The notes under the pieces were generated by a model that did no database searches, had not been told where the DNA came from, and saw only the letters and a list, made by a program, of their open reading frames with translations. The position numbers were made by a program, and so were the translations under genes. 64,000 nt of DNA. Source: Garcia nutans. Taxonomy: Eukaryota > Streptophyta > Magnoliopsida > Malpighiales > Euphorbiaceae. The DNA is taken from positions 10,706,501 through 10,770,500 of the forward strand of contig CANTUV010000022.1 of assembly GCA_947685225.1 (NCBI GenBank), in the 5' to 3' direction. The stretch's first letter is position 1, and every line of letters starts with the position of its first letter. Shown piece after piece: positions 32,996 to 44,640 of the stretch.

Positions 32996-32999
32996 AAAT

Positions 33000-34295
33000 C
33001 AATTAATAAATTTTTAACTGTTAATTTAAATTATTAAAATAAATTATAATTTCATTTCTGAATTAATTCATTCCTTTTTTTAAAAAAATAATTAATTAGT
33101 TTTAATTTTAATTCTATCTATCACTCAATCTTTTCCTACATTTTTACTGTTAAAAATTTATAAAAAAAAAACTATAAAAAACGAATTGAGTTTTTCAAAT
33201 CACTAATTCTGTATTTTTTTTTTTACAATTTTACAATTTTATTTTTAAAAATATAATCGATAGATTTTTTTAAATATCAAATATGTATTTATAATTTATT
33301 TTCATTTCTATAATTTATAAAATATTATTAAATTAAATAAAGATATTTTATTTAATTATATTATATTATACTATTTTTTTCAAAAATAATTACACATCAT
33401 GAGAGAAAAGAGGTTTTAGTTATGCAGAATAAGAAAGAGATACAAACAACTGTGATACTAGAAACTATGTCGGGCAACATGCGGGCTGTCTAATCTAGTC
33501 CATTTCGGACTTAGCATGGTGCGATCCAAGTGTTGTGCACGGCTCATCTTATTCAGCCCACTTAAATACTTTAGAACAGATTGAGTTAGGATATTTAGCC
33601 TATCGAGCTGATCCAACCAAGTACGGTAAATGGCTCAATCTGACACCATATGATATATCAGGCTAAATAAATATATTATACTAATAATTATTTAAGTGAA
33701 ATTACATACATAATTTTTTACAATTAATAATAGATGAATGATAAATTAATAATAAAATAATAAATTTAGTTGATATTATTTTTTTATTAAATAAATAATA
33801 TTATATTTAATTTTAATTTAAAATATTATTTAAAAATAGTCGTTGTTAAGTTAATAATTTTTACCATATTTGAGGTTATAATATTCTAAATAAAATTATA
33901 CTAACTTTAATTTTTAAAATTAAATTTCTTAATGTTTAAATGTAAAAAAATTTCAAATAATTTAATATCTTAATTTTTTTTTAAAAAGTAATATCTTAAT
34001 TTTTTTAAAAAAATTTATATTTTTATTGAGGTTATATATATCAACTAATTATTAATTTATAAATTAAAATATTTATATGATCTTAAACAAGTTAGGCCTA
34101 AAATTATTAGTAAAATTTATTTTAAAAATTGAGCTAACCTATATATTAGTATTATTCGACGCGATTCTACACGTCATAACATAATTATATAAGGGTCAAT
34201 GGATCATATTAGGCTGTTACTTTTTAAATTTCGGCATAGTTTAATATAACATGATCAATTTTTTACATCAATATGATAAGACACAAAAAAATTAA
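33000..34295. other. AT-rich stretch, nothing recognised
   Basis: About 1.3 kb. A more GC-balanced patch (33470-33660, GTCGGGCAACATGCGGGCTG) is surrounded by AT-rich sequence. It may be an old DNA element, but no inverted ends were resolved. Confidence 0.4.
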
Positions 34296-35841
34296 GTTGA
34301 ATATATAATTATATCTATGTACTTGTAAGAAAGAACTCATTAGCACCATGTACTATTTAAATATTCTATCACATACTTGTACTCTTAAAAAATAGTATTA
34401 GTAGTCACCTGAAGCAGTAGGAGATTGTGTGTGTAAGAAGATTATATTATAAGCATGTGAAATATTTTTTTTCCCTTTATTGGCTGCAGACCTCTTCTTC
34501 CTCTTCAATCACTTCTACTTCGATTTTCACTTTTTCAACGGCTAAAAATTTGTCTATAAAATATGTAGAAATTCATTAATTTTCTTCAACTATTTTCTTC
34601 AATATTCACTACTTGAAGTTATTTTCTAAACAATTTATTTATTTTTCTCTGATTCGGCACTCATAAATGGATAAGGAGTTAATGAATTCTGATTTTTCCT
34701 ACTGCCGCTGTGATTTAAAATGTGTTTTGAAGCATGCATGGACGCCGATGAATCCTGGGAGGAGGTTTTTTGGTTGCAAGAACTATGGGTAAGCGTAATA
34801 TTTGAAATTTTTATTTTGTCAAATTTTGTAAACTCTTGTATGATTTTTAAGAATTTTGTATTGAGATTTGTTAATTTGATTTTGCCACAAGAGAAAAGTA
34901 CTTGTGACTACTTTTTGTGGTTTGATCCTACTACACATGAGCATTTGTAACATGTTATTACGGGTTTGCTATGAAGGGTGAACAAATTTAAGGAGTAGAG
35001 ACAAAGAAGAATGAAGTATTGGGCAATTAGCTTTTTATTATGTAGGGTTCACCTACATATTCATTTTGTAATTAAAACTATAAAATGTTGATCATGGATT
35101 CCTAATTAGTGTTGTGTTAAGGTTCACCTATCTGTTTCTCTATGGTCTAATAGTGCAGTCTAACCTAAAAGCAAACAATTACAAAATTTCTACACTATAT
35201 AATTGAGATTTTCACATTTACCAAACAAAAAAACCATAACCCAGATATTAACTCTGAACTTGCCCACTTAATAACTAAGACATCATTAACTAAGACACTT
35301 AATAACTAAGATACCAATAACATTCACAATACCTAAAATACACATCAGACAATAATACACTCATTGTATTTCAAGAAATCACTAACCTTTTATCTTTGAT
35401 TATTAGAAGAGCTCTCAACACAGCTCATGTCAGCCATTATCTACACAATCGCTCCTAAAATGCAATAAATCAAGGAATTTTCATGGTTTGATTTTTATGC
35501 AACTAAAAGGAAATGATTTTTAGAGAAAAATTTAGAGTTTGACATATTTGGTTAAGTGATTAAAGAGAAAGAGAGCAAAGGTTGAGTTTCTAAAGATTGA
35601 GAAATAAGCTAAGGGGGCAATATTAGTCTCTGGACAAAAGGGAAATCAATGTGTGTGTACTTTACGTCGCATGTGAAACAGAGGATTAGTTGCTTCATGT
35701 GGCTACTAATATCATTTTTTAAGAGTGCAGATGTGTGATAGAATATTTAAAAATTATATGGTGCTAATAGGTTTTTTTTAAAAATACATGATACTAATAT
35801 GTTTTTTCTTATAAGTGCAGTGGTGTAATTATATATTCAGC
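34296..35841 (+). mobile_element. MULE-like element with ~130-bp inverted ends carrying a gene fragment
   Basis: The left end (34296-34430) and the reversed right end (35700-35841) match over more than 100 bp. Shared blocks include GAATATATAATTA, ATTAGCACCAT, ATATTCTATCACA and CTCTTAAAAAAT. Long inverted ends of this kind typify Mutator-like elements. The interior holds no transposase but does hold a GRF zinc-finger gene fragment (34667-34951), so this looks like a Pack-MULE. A 9-bp duplication is not preserved (AAAATTAAG against CATTATAAG). Confidence 0.7.
34667..34951 (+). pseudogene. GRF-type zinc-finger gene fragment inside the MULE
   Basis: The ATG at 34667 opens a frame reading CRCDLKCVLKHAWTPMNPGR then RFFGCKNYG, the first half of a GRF zinc finger (C-x-C, W-T-x-x-N-P-G-R-R-F-F-x-C). 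A donor-like GTAAGC at 34788 and a T-rich stretch ending CACAAG (about 34888) look like an intron. The second half follows, STCDYFLWFDPTTHEHL, which supplies the fourth cysteine and the aromatic W-F-D-P part, then a stop at 34948. By my reading the splice phase does not join the halves in frame, so one indel is likely. GRF fingers bind nucleic acid in several repair and chromatin proteins. The parent gene is unknown. Confidence 0.72.
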
Positions 35842-36660
35842 CATTATAAGCACCATAAATTTAGATGGAGTTGAACTAATTATCATGTGCATATAATAGT
35901 TATGGTGGAGCTTCCCAATAGGACTTTACTTTGCTAGCAAAGCCAATTGCTTCCTCTTCTTGGTGCCCTTTTGGGATATGGAGTGAAGGGTATTATAGGT
36001 CTAAATTATATATAATATAATATTATAGGTCTAAAATATATATAATATATAAAATTATTTTTAGAGCCTAGAATTTTGGATGAGAGGACCAATTTTGCCA
36101 ACGGAATGGCAATGAACATATTAATTAATTTAATTAAATTTCAAGATCAAATAACAATTTGTATTTAAATTAAATTATTATAAATTTATTTTTAAATTAA
36201 ATCTCAAAAAATAAGATAAATTTTTATTTTTATTTTATAAGAATTGAAAAAATTATTTAATTTTATTAAAATTATAAATATATATTTTTTATTATATTTT
36301 TATTGATGAAGTATACTCATTTAAATATATTTAAAAAATAATAATAAATATAAGCATAACAAAATTTTATTTTTAATATGTAATATAAATTAAATTTAAT
36401 AAAAAATTATTTATCAATTAGATAAAAATAAGATAATAATTTAATTATAATTATTTTATAATTAAAGTAATCATTAAAATATAGTCTAATAATTAAAACT
36501 ATGTATTGCTGTATTTTAATTTTAAATTTAAGTTTAAATATTTTTTTATTCCATTTATATTTAATAAAAAAAAATCTGCCATCTGCTTTCTAAAGAACTA
36601 AAATAAAAACAAAAAAACAAAAAGTAAGCTCCCGTCTTAAGAAAAAAGGCAGAGTATGGT
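35842..36660. other. Intergenic stretch upstream of the B3 genes
   Basis: AT-rich. A unit TATTATAGGTCTAAA with a following AT run occurs twice at about 35991 and 36023. No gene was seen. Confidence 0.45.
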
Positions 36661-36661
36661 G

Positions 36662-36694
36662 TTGACTATCAGAGTATAGTGTTGACTGTTGACT
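36662..36694 (+). promoter_or_regulatory. Cluster of three W-box cores
   Basis: TTGACT occurs at 36662, 36682 and 36689, 70-100 bp before the first B3 exon. TTGAC(C/T) is the WRKY-factor site. The site is in a plausible promoter position, but the adjacent B3 copy is a pseudogene. Confidence 0.5.
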
Positions 36695-36762
36695 TGAGTA
36701 ACATAATGCAGTCCGTGTCTATCACAACCGCACGATTTTCTTTAGATGCCTAAAAATCTATG

Positions 36763-37470
36763 GCTCACTGGAGGCAAGTGGAACCCAACAATGAGAACCG
36801 TCGCCGGCTGGAACATTCACCGGGTGGAAGACCTTACAGCATTTCTTCAAGGTAATCCTTGCCAGTAAATTGGAAAAAAAGAAGCTGGTAATTCATGTCA
36901 CTTGTGCTTAAATATGCACATGCAATTAATAAGTTGGTTCTTTCTTCAGTTTCTAAATTATTTAGTGCATTAAAAAGATGCAATCTTTTCATTTTATGTT
37001 TTCGATTGTTACATGCTAGAAAAAATCCAAGTTAAACGGTTAAACCCCATTTTTCTTTACTGTTGTTAATTTTCTCAGCAACCAAATAGGACTCTGGTTT
37101 TGCATGATTTTGCATTATAGTAATTGATTGGACTCTCTATATTTTCTCTTTTGCTTTTTGAAAAACGAATTTTTAACTAGATTGGAAAATCTGTATATTT
37201 GCAGAGGATTCCAGATAAATTTGTGAGGAAATTTGGGGATTAACTTTCTGATGTTGCCAATTTTACCATCCCTAATGGTTGTGATTGGAAAGTGGGATTA
37301 ACAAGAGCAAAAATGACATTTGGTTTGATGATGGCTGGCATGATTTTGTGCAACATTATTCAATTTCCAAAGGCTCATTTCTGGTTTTTGGATATAAAGG
37401 TTTCTCCAATTTTAGTGTTCTCATATTTGATACTACTGCTTGTGAAATCAAGTACCCAAATAATTGAAAC
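36763..37470 (+). pseudogene. B3-domain (REM-like) gene copy 1, broken
   Basis: The layout is the same as in the next gene: a short first exon with ATG at 36763 (MAHWRQV), an intron from GT at 36888 to AG at 37204, then a second exon. The B3 strand-1 sequence QHFFKVILASKLE is in a different frame from the ATG. Exon 2 begins RIPDKFVRKFGD and meets a TAA codon. It continues WKVGLTRAK, then shifts frame to give NDIWFDDGWHDFVQHYSI, FLVFGYKGFSNFSVLIFD and EIKYPNN, the rest of the B3 fold. So there are at least two frameshifts and one nonsense codon. B3 domains are plant-specific DNA-binding folds. The copy is a tandem paralogue of the gene at 37539. Confidence 0.88.
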
Positions 37471-37538
37471 AGAGAAAGTAGTGAAGAGTACACTCTCAAG
37501 AAAGCAAACAAGAAATTGCAGCAGAGAGCAAAATCTCA

Positions 37539-38236
37539 ATGGCTCACTGGAAAGTCATAAATAATCTTCACCGCCGGCCTGGTTCTCATGCAACGTTACC
37601 TTTACAGTGTTTCGTCAAAGTAGTTCTTGACGATACTCTTCAAGCTGAGAAAATGGTAATTTTTTGACTCTTTTTTTCTTGTAAAAAATCCATGAATTAT
37701 TGTTTATTTTCTTATTTTTTATTCCTGCTTGGTTAAATCTGATCTTTTGGTTTTCTTTTGGTGATTTGTCGTTGTTTTTTAAAGTTTTGAATGGGTTTTG
37801 ACTATTCAGCTACTTGCAGACCATTCCTTCTGTTTTTGTGAATGATTTTGGAGATGAACTAAAAGATGAAGCCAATCTCGTTGTTGCTAATGGTCATGTA
37901 TGGCAAGTGGGATTAACAAAATTCCAAAATACAATTGCTTTTAACAAGAATTGGGATGGGTTTGCAAAACACTACTTGCTTCAGCATGGGCACTTTCTAC
38001 TTTTTAAATATAAAGGTTCCTCCAATTTTAAAGTGCGGATATTTGACAAGTCTTTTAGTGAGATTACATATCCTTGCTGTGAGCTCAATTCTGAGGAAGA
38101 AATGAGGAATGACTACGTTGTTGAAACAACTTCTTCAAAAAGAAGAGCTAAGAAAGGGGATTGCAGGGATAGCCCTGCAATATTGAAGAAGAATCAAGAA
38201 ACCAACAAAAGGCTGAAAAAGGACTGCTTCACCTGA
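37539..38236 (+). CDS. B3-domain (REM-like) transcription factor gene copy 2
   Basis: Predicted spliced gene. Exon 1 is 37539-37655 (MAHWKVINNLHRRPGSH... then CFVKVVLDDTLQAEKM). The intron is 37656-37819 with GT...TTGCAG. Exon 2 is 37820-38236, in the same phase. The product is 177 residues with no internal stop. The B3 fold spans about residues 28-112: FVKVVL, TIPSVFVNDFGDEL, WQVGLTKFQNTIAFNKNWDG, HYLLQHGHFLLFKYKGSSNF, VRIFDKSFSEITYP. A basic tail follows (SSKRRAKKGD, NKRLKKD), a possible nuclear signal. REM proteins bind DNA, often with several B3 domains; this one has one. In the frame one base off from the stop, EFANDKSSNPFISSL continues, so the C-terminus may have been lost by an indel. 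The copia LTR begins 124 bp after the stop. Confidence 0.8.
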
Positions 38237-38359
38237 GTTTGCAAATGATAAAAGCAGTAATCCATTCATATCCTCTCTTTGATGGTATTGATTTGTTCTT
38301 TTCACATGATGATACTTGTCAAGTTATTCATTCATTTCAGGTGAAGCTGACAACAATTT
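38237..38359 (+). other. B3 gene 3' region cut by an LTR
   Basis: After the B3 stop, a coding-like stretch continues in another frame, then a T-rich stretch ends TTCATTTCAG (38340), a good splice acceptor. The following GTGAAGCTGACAAC would be the start of a further exon, but the element IV LTR begins at 38360. The continuation was not recognised beyond 57719. Confidence 0.45.
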
Positions 38360-38653
38360 TGTTGGACAGACGAGCCTTACGCAAAGCTATATTGAAAAAA
38401 AAATATATTGAAAGAGGAAGTTCATTTCATTACTTGTCCTTAACATATTTATACATATTTATACAGAATTCAAGGAAGTTTGTCTTCCAAACTTAAGCTT
38501 CTCCACATCTTTACAACAACTACACATAAACTAAGATATGAAGGATCACAAATATAAGAAATAAAGCAAAAAAATTCTAAACAAAACTAAATATTTTGTC
38601 TGCATTTGCGTTATTTCTAACTCAATAAAACAGTACCAGCAGCTCTTTCAACA
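38360..38653 (-). repeat. 3' LTR of copia element IV
   Basis: A 294-bp LTR paired with 57381-57714. On the minus strand it follows AAGGAGGAG directly. Confidence 0.88.
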
Positions 38654-38689
38654 CTCCTCCTTGATGCAAATGTTGAGACACGCACCAAG

Positions 38690-39607
38690 GCCTGATCTCA
38701 GAAACTCAAACCTTTGCTTTTTGAAGTGCCTTAGTGAATATATCTGCAATTTGGTCTTCAGCTCTGCAGTGTTCAATCTTGACTTCATTTTCTTTGTGCT
38801 TCACAAAGGGCATGATACTTTATCTTGATATGGTTTGTTTTGCCATGGAAGACAGGATTTTTTACCATCGCCATTGCTGATTTGTTATCACAAAGGATCT
38901 TTGTTGGATTAAACTGATGAAATACCAAATCAATTAATATTTTTCTCAACCAGATTGCTTGATTAACAGCAACAGATACAACTACATATTCTACTTCTGT
39001 AGTTGATTGTACAACTGTAGATTGCTTCTTTGTTCCCCAACAAATTATAGTAGTACCAAGAGAGAAACAATAACATGTTGTGCTCTTCATATCTTCAACA
39101 GAGCCAGCCCTATCAGAATCTGAAAATCCTAACAACTTGACAGATGAGGATTTTCTAGACAACAGGCCAAAATTAGTTATGCCATGTGTATACCTCAATA
39201 CTCTCTTTGCTACTCTAAAGTGGATTTCAGAAGGTTGATTCATAAATCTTGATAATAAACTTGTGCAAACAAGATATCTGGCCTGGAGATTGAAAGATAA
39301 AGCAATGAACCAACCATGCTTCTATATGAAGAGGCATCAGCGGGTTGAGAATTATTGCCCTTCTGCAAGTTTACTCGAACTGTTGGTGCGCCTACAGGAT
39401 TGGATTTGGTAAGATTGAACCTTTTGAGAATCTCCCAAGCATACTTCTTCTGAGAAACAAAGATACATTGCCTATTCTGAATAATTTCCATGCCAAGAAA
39501 ATAATATATTTTGCCCAAATCATTCATCTCAAATACTTACTGCATCTTTGATATGAAATCTTTAATTGAATTTAAATTGCTGCCAATGGCAAGGAGATCA
39601 TCTATAT
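38690..39607 (-). pseudogene. RNase H and end of RT of copia element IV
   Basis: The segment begins with IDDLLAIGSN (39605-39575), the second half of the YIDD active-site region. It continues MNDLGKIYYFLGMEI, RFNLTKSNPVGAP, and SYRSMVGSLLYLSISRPDI (39527-39243), the RT C-terminus. RNase H then reads RVLRYTHGITNFGLL, GFSDSDRAGSVEDMKST (first acidic residue), QSTTEVEYVVVS (E), and ILCDNKSAMAMVKNPVFHGK (D), to KIKYHALCEAQRK at 38785. The tail ends with a QIADIFTKALQKAK-like stretch near 38715. One frame shift lies between the RT and RNase H frames near 39243. Confidence 0.88.
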
Positions 39608-41225
39608 TGATAACTGCAATTCCAACATATATTTTTCTATAGGTTTTAGTATAAAATTGAATTGAATTAATTTATTTTAAGTTTATTTATGTGTTTTAAT
39701 TTCAATATTTTTGAATTAAGCTTAGTCTAAATTAATTTCTTGTAGGTTTGTGCAAACTGAAATTTTAGACAGATTAGACCTTAAGAGATTCAATAAAGAT
39801 TTCAATAATGATAAAGTGTAAGATTGAAAAAGTTATCTTCACGAAGTTTATAGAAGATATCTCAAGCTTTTCATAGAGGTTTGGTTCGTTAAAATCCGAG
39901 TTCGTTTGAGCCTCCAACTTTAAAGTTAAAATTTGGCTTAAAATATAGAAGCATAATTCTAGTCAAAACCACCGAGAGTTATTGGACCATTAATCGGGCG
40001 TCTGGAGTCAAATGAGATGATTCAAAAGGCTAAAATTATCTACTCTTCAAGGGCTAAACCTTTTTTGGAGAGTTAATTCGAGATAAAGTTTCTATCTGAT
40101 AGAAAATTGGTTGAAAATTTTGAATTTGAATTTTTGCAGAAGTTGAGTAGGATGAGGAGTTGGTTTTAGTAAGGTAAATAGGAACGTGAACAAAAAAAAA
40201 TAGCTATCCTAGGAGCAATTCATCTTCATGTGATATTTTGCTTTCGGAAGAACCTTCATATGCCATTGGAGATAGAAGGAAGGAGAAGATTATGTTAGAG
40301 GAGGACTTCATCTTTTCTGCAGCTTCATCCGTCTACTTTGAACACTATATTCGGTTTAGATTTTCAAATTTATATTTTCTTTAATGCTTTTGTTATTTTA
40401 TTGAATTGAATATTAGAATTATGGATTTGATATTTAGTTTCTTAATTTCTATGTTTTTTATGTTTAATATAGCTATGAGTAACTAATCTCCTTAATGAGA
40501 TTATGTGGATTTAGATTTGTGGATGATGGATATTTAATAGATTGATTCATTCTTGTTTTAAATTAAAGTTTTGTTGATTTTGATCTTAGTGTTTGTAATT
40601 GACTGGCCACCAATTGCATGTTCAATTAAAATCATATATTGAGTGAAAGCTATATATGATTTTAGATTAAGAAATCAACAACTTTAGAAAATACTATTTA
40701 GAGATAAAAGAATAATCTTAAGACCAATTTAGTTCCTTTGAGCTTGATAAATTGTTGTAGTTTATTATTCATTAAAACAAAATTTATAAATTATATCAAT
40801 CATTAATTTTTTTACTTGAGAAAGAGAGATTAAAAATTAAGGAATTTGTAACTTTAATTCAAGATAGGTGTGAATTAGTTTGAAAAATTGCTTTTGGCCT
40901 TTTGAAATAATTCTAATGAAATCTAATCTTACTTGTTTATCTTAATTATTTGAATTTAAAATTTTGATTTTTAATTTTAAGTTTGAATTAATAGTTAATT
41001 ATCTTATTTTAATTTTATTTGAATTTGAACTTAATTTTGAATTTTAAATTAAGGATTAAGTATTTAATTTTTTAAAATATAAAATTAGTTAATTAGTTTC
41101 AGATAATAGTCAACTAGAATTTTGGTTAGTCAAATAACTCATTCTCTGTGGGAATGATATTTACATTCACTTTACTATTTGATTACGATCTGTGTACTTG
41201 CAGTTAGCTAGGCTATACCTTAACA
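39608..41225 (+). repeat. 5' LTR of the Athila element
   Basis: It begins TGATAACTGCAATTCC and ends near CCTTAACA, about 1.62 kb. It aligns with the 3' LTR except for one internal duplication in the latter. Confidence 0.85.
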
Positions 41226-41230
41226 AGTTT

Positions 41231-41250
41231 TTGGCACTGTTACCGGGAAA
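41231..41250 (+). promoter_or_regulatory. Primer binding site, tRNA-Asp type
   Basis: TTGGCACTGTTACCGGGAAA resembles TGGCGCCGTTGCCGGGGA, the complement of plant tRNA-Asp used by Athila-group elements. Several transitions (G to A, C to T) are present. Confidence 0.65.
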
Positions 41251-41329
41251 GGAGAACTTAATTTGAAATTTTATTTTAATTATTTTATTTTGCTTTTTTG
41301 CAGGAATTATATACACAGTAATAGACAAG

Positions 41330-42760
41330 CAGTATTAGAAGAATTTAATCATGAAATTAAAAAGTAGTGTAGAGAGAACAATAGAGCAAGAAGGGAGAGA
41401 CTTCATTTAGAAAGAGAAGAAATGGAACAAATTCGAGCACATGAGGCTCTAGAAGAAGAAAGTAGGGTTGAAGTGGGAGAAGCTAGTGAAGAAGAAGTAA
41501 ACATGGCGGATCCACAAGCTCAACTTTAACAAAGAAATCTCACTCTAAGAGAAAATGCAATGCCTAATGCTCAGATTGGATCAAGTATTACTTGCCCCTG
41601 CAGTAAATACTAATAATTTTGAACTTAAACCATCTCTCATCAACATGGCTCAACAATAACTTTTCTATGGCTTAAACCAGGAAGGTGCTATTGCACATTT
41701 GGAAAATTTCTAAAAAATTTATGACACAATCAAGATGAATGAAATCAGTAATAATGCAATTATGCTACGCCTTTTTTCTTTCTCATTAAAGGATAAAGAA
41801 AAAGCTTGGTTACAAGGTCAAGCTGTTGGAACTTTCACCACTTGAAATAATCTTTCTAAAGAATTTTTGACAAAATATTTTTCTCTTGGAAAAACTATAA
41901 AATTCAAAAATGACATAACCAGTTTTGTACAGTATGATGAAGAGTCATTTTATGAAGCATGGAAAAGATTTAAAAACCTTCAAAGGAAGTGTCCCCATCA
42001 CGGGATTCTAGAATGGCTGATTATTTAAACATTTTATAATAGAACAACAGGGCCATTGAGAAGTACAATTGGTGCAGCTGCAAGAGGGGCTCTTATGATT
42101 ACTATTTTTCTAGTGAGAAGTCTTTACCTAAAAAATAGGTAACCGGTATACATGAAGTAGATGGAATTTTACTACTTGCGACTAAAATTGATGCCTTAGC
42201 TAAGAAGTTAGAACATGTTAATTTTGCCACTACAGATTATGAAGGGTATGGTAGAAACTACCAATCTTTTGAATGTCCAGCTCAAGAACAAGTGCATTTT
42301 GTAGAGAATCAAAATAGAGCTCAACAAATACCTTATGAAAATAAATACAACGCTAGTTGGAGAAACCACCCAAATTTATTTTAGGGCGAAAATCAAGGCA
42401 ACTAAGGAAATCAAGGGAACCAATTTAATAAAAAAGGAATGTACCAACCACCATTTCCTAATAGGGGTCAAGGTTAAGCTAATTATCAAGACAACAAGAT
42501 GAGTTATAAAACTGCTTTAGAACAATTTATTTCTACTTCTAGTGAGAGGTTTGACAAATTAGACAAGGAATATGACCGGTTGAAAGTTATGATAGATCAA
42601 ATTGCAAGTCAAACTAGGAATCTTGAAGTAAAAATTTGGCAAATAGCTAGTTCTTCTAATTCAAGAAGTCAAGGGACTTTACCTAGTAAAATAGAAATTA
42701 ATCCCAGGGAGCATTGCAAGGCAATTACACTTATAAGTGGGAAAGCAGTTACAAGATGAA
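41330..42760 (+). pseudogene. gag of the Athila element
   Basis: A charged N-terminal segment (41340-41500, REEMEQIRAHEALEEES) leads to MADPQAQL at 41503. The retrotransposon gag core reads PSLINMAQQ, then HLENFxKIYDTIK, then LKDKEKAWLQGQA, then ESFYEAWKRFKNLQRKCPHHG (about 41946-42003), typical of Athila. It ends with a Q/N-rich stretch and KTALEQFISTSSERFDKLDK, then a coiled coil, and HCKAITLISGKAVTR at 42715-42757. At least six stops interrupt it. Gag forms the virus-like particle. Confidence 0.85.
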
Positions 42761-43140
42761 GCTCCCAAGAAGGTTGAATCAAAAAGAGAAGATAAAGAAT
42801 TTAAAGAAGATGAACAAAATAAAAAAAACTAAGAAGGAAAAGGAGAAAGGAGATACACTCCCTTCTAGGAGTGAAGTAAAGCCTTATATGCCACCTATAC
42901 CATTTCCTCAAAGGCTTCAAAAGTAAAAAGTGGAGAAATAATATGAGAAGTTTCTTGAAGTGTTCAAGCAACTAAAAATCAACATCCCTTTTACAGATGC
43001 TCTTGCTTAATTCCTTCATATGTCAAATTCTTGAAGGAGATTCTTTCTAACAAGATATCCATTGAAGAAAATGCAAGAGTTACACTTACTAAAGAGTGTA
43101 GTGCAGTGATCCTAAAACAAACTTCTATCCAAGTTGAAGG
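42761..43140 (+). pseudogene. Linker between gag and protease of the Athila element
   Basis: A lysine- and glutamate-rich linker with PYMPPIPFPQRLQK (42880-42925), the family's conserved segment before the protease. It continues VFKQLKINIPF and YVKFLKEILSNKI-like sequence, then ECSAVILKQT, with several frameshifts. Confidence 0.7.
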
Positions 43141-43535
43141 ATCCAAGGATTTTTTCTATACCTTGAACTATTGGTGATTTTAATCTTAAGAAAGCTTTAT
43201 ATGATTTAGGTGCTAGTGTAAGTCTAATGCCAAATTTTATTTGTAGGAAGCTTAGATCCCGATTTGAAGCTCACAAAGATGACACTACAATTAGCAAATT
43301 GCTTAGTAAATTTTCATTTGGGAATTATTAAAAATATTTTGGTTAAAGTTGATAATTTTTTTATACCTATTGATTTTGTTGTTCTTGAAATAGAAGAGGA
43401 TATTGAAATTTTTCTAATTTTGAAAAGACAATTTTTAGCTAATGCAGGAGCAATGATAGATGTTAAAGGTGGAAAATTAACTCTGTAAGTAGGAGAAGAG
43501 AAAGTAGAATTCAATCTTAGTGAATCCATGAAAGA
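43141..43535 (+). pseudogene. Aspartic protease of the Athila element
   Basis: Retropepsin-like. The active-site loop reads LYDLGASVSLMPNF (about 43196-43235): D-L-G-A-S is the form usual in Athila. It continues KLTKMTLQLANCLVNFHLGI, VKVDNFFIPIDFVVLEIEED, IFLILKRQFLANAGAMIDVK and ends VGEEKVEFNLSES. Short frameshifts occur near 43160 and 43250 and one stop at 43486. It would cleave the Gag-Pol precursor. Confidence 0.82.
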
Positions 43536-43939
43536 ACCTAGTTTTATGGATGATTATTTTAGAGTTGATATTATTGATGAGTTAGTTCAAGAAGCCTATG
43601 AAAAAGAGTTTAGAGAGGACCTTTTAGAGGCTTATTTTACTTTGAAGTGCAACTCAAGAAGATGACAATCAAGAGATTATAGCTTGTACTTATACCTTTC
43701 AAATGACATCACCTATAGCTTTTTGGGGATTTGAAGAGATAGGGAAGTCCACACCTTTACCACCCCCTCAATTGAGAAACCCTAGTACTTGAGTTGAAAC
43801 CATTGCCTTCTTATTTGAAATATGTCTATTTAGGGCCTAATGATAGCCTCCCAATAATTATAAGTGCTAAATTATATAAGGACCAAATGACAAACTTTAA
43901 GAAGACTATAGGTTGGACTATTTAAGATATCAAGGGTGT

Positions 43940-44640
43940 TAGCCCATCTTTATATATGCATAGAATTTTGATGGAGAATGATTGTAAACCTATTGTGGAT
44001 GCACAAAGGAAGTTAAATCCTAATATGAGGGAGGTGGTTAAGGCTAAAATTACTAAGCTATTAGATGCATTAATTATTTACCCAATTTTGGATAGTCCTT
44101 GAGTAAGCCTGATACATGTGGTACCAAATAAAAGAGGGATGACTATTATTAAAAATGAAAAAGACAAGTTGATTATATACAGGACAGTTACGGGTTGGCA
44201 AGTATGTATAAATTATAGAAAAATAAATAAAGCCACTCGTAAGGACCATTTTTCATTGCCTTTTATTAATCAAATGTTGGAGTGCTTTGTCGGTAAGTCT
44301 TTCTTTTGTTTGTTAGATGAATATTCAAGGTATTTTCAAATACCTATAGCTCTAGAAGATCAAGATAAGACAACCTTTACTTGTCCATTTGGTACTTTTG
44401 CTTATAAGAGGATGCCCTTTGGATTGTGTAATGTGCCTGCTACATTTCAACATTGCATGATGACAATTTTTAGTGATTTTGCAAAATAATTATAAAAATT
44501 TTTATAGATGATTTCATTATTTATGATACTTCTTTTGAAATTTATTTGCAGAATTTAGTAAAGATGTGAAGAAACAAATTTAGTGCTTAACTGAAAAAGA
44601 TATCATTTTATAGTTGAAGAGGGGATAATCCTTGGGCATG
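43940..44640 (+). pseudogene. Reverse transcriptase of the Athila element
   Basis: A run-in ILMENDCKPIVDAQRKLNPN leads to VVKAKITKLLDALIIYPI. The main open piece (44118-44489) reads WQVCINYRKINKATRKDHF, then LDEYSRYFQIPIA (the family usually has a glycine pair here), then TFTCPFGTFAYKRMPFGLCN. The catalytic box appears as FIDDFIIYD at about 44500 after a stop and frameshift. Copying could not proceed from this frame. Confidence 0.88.
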
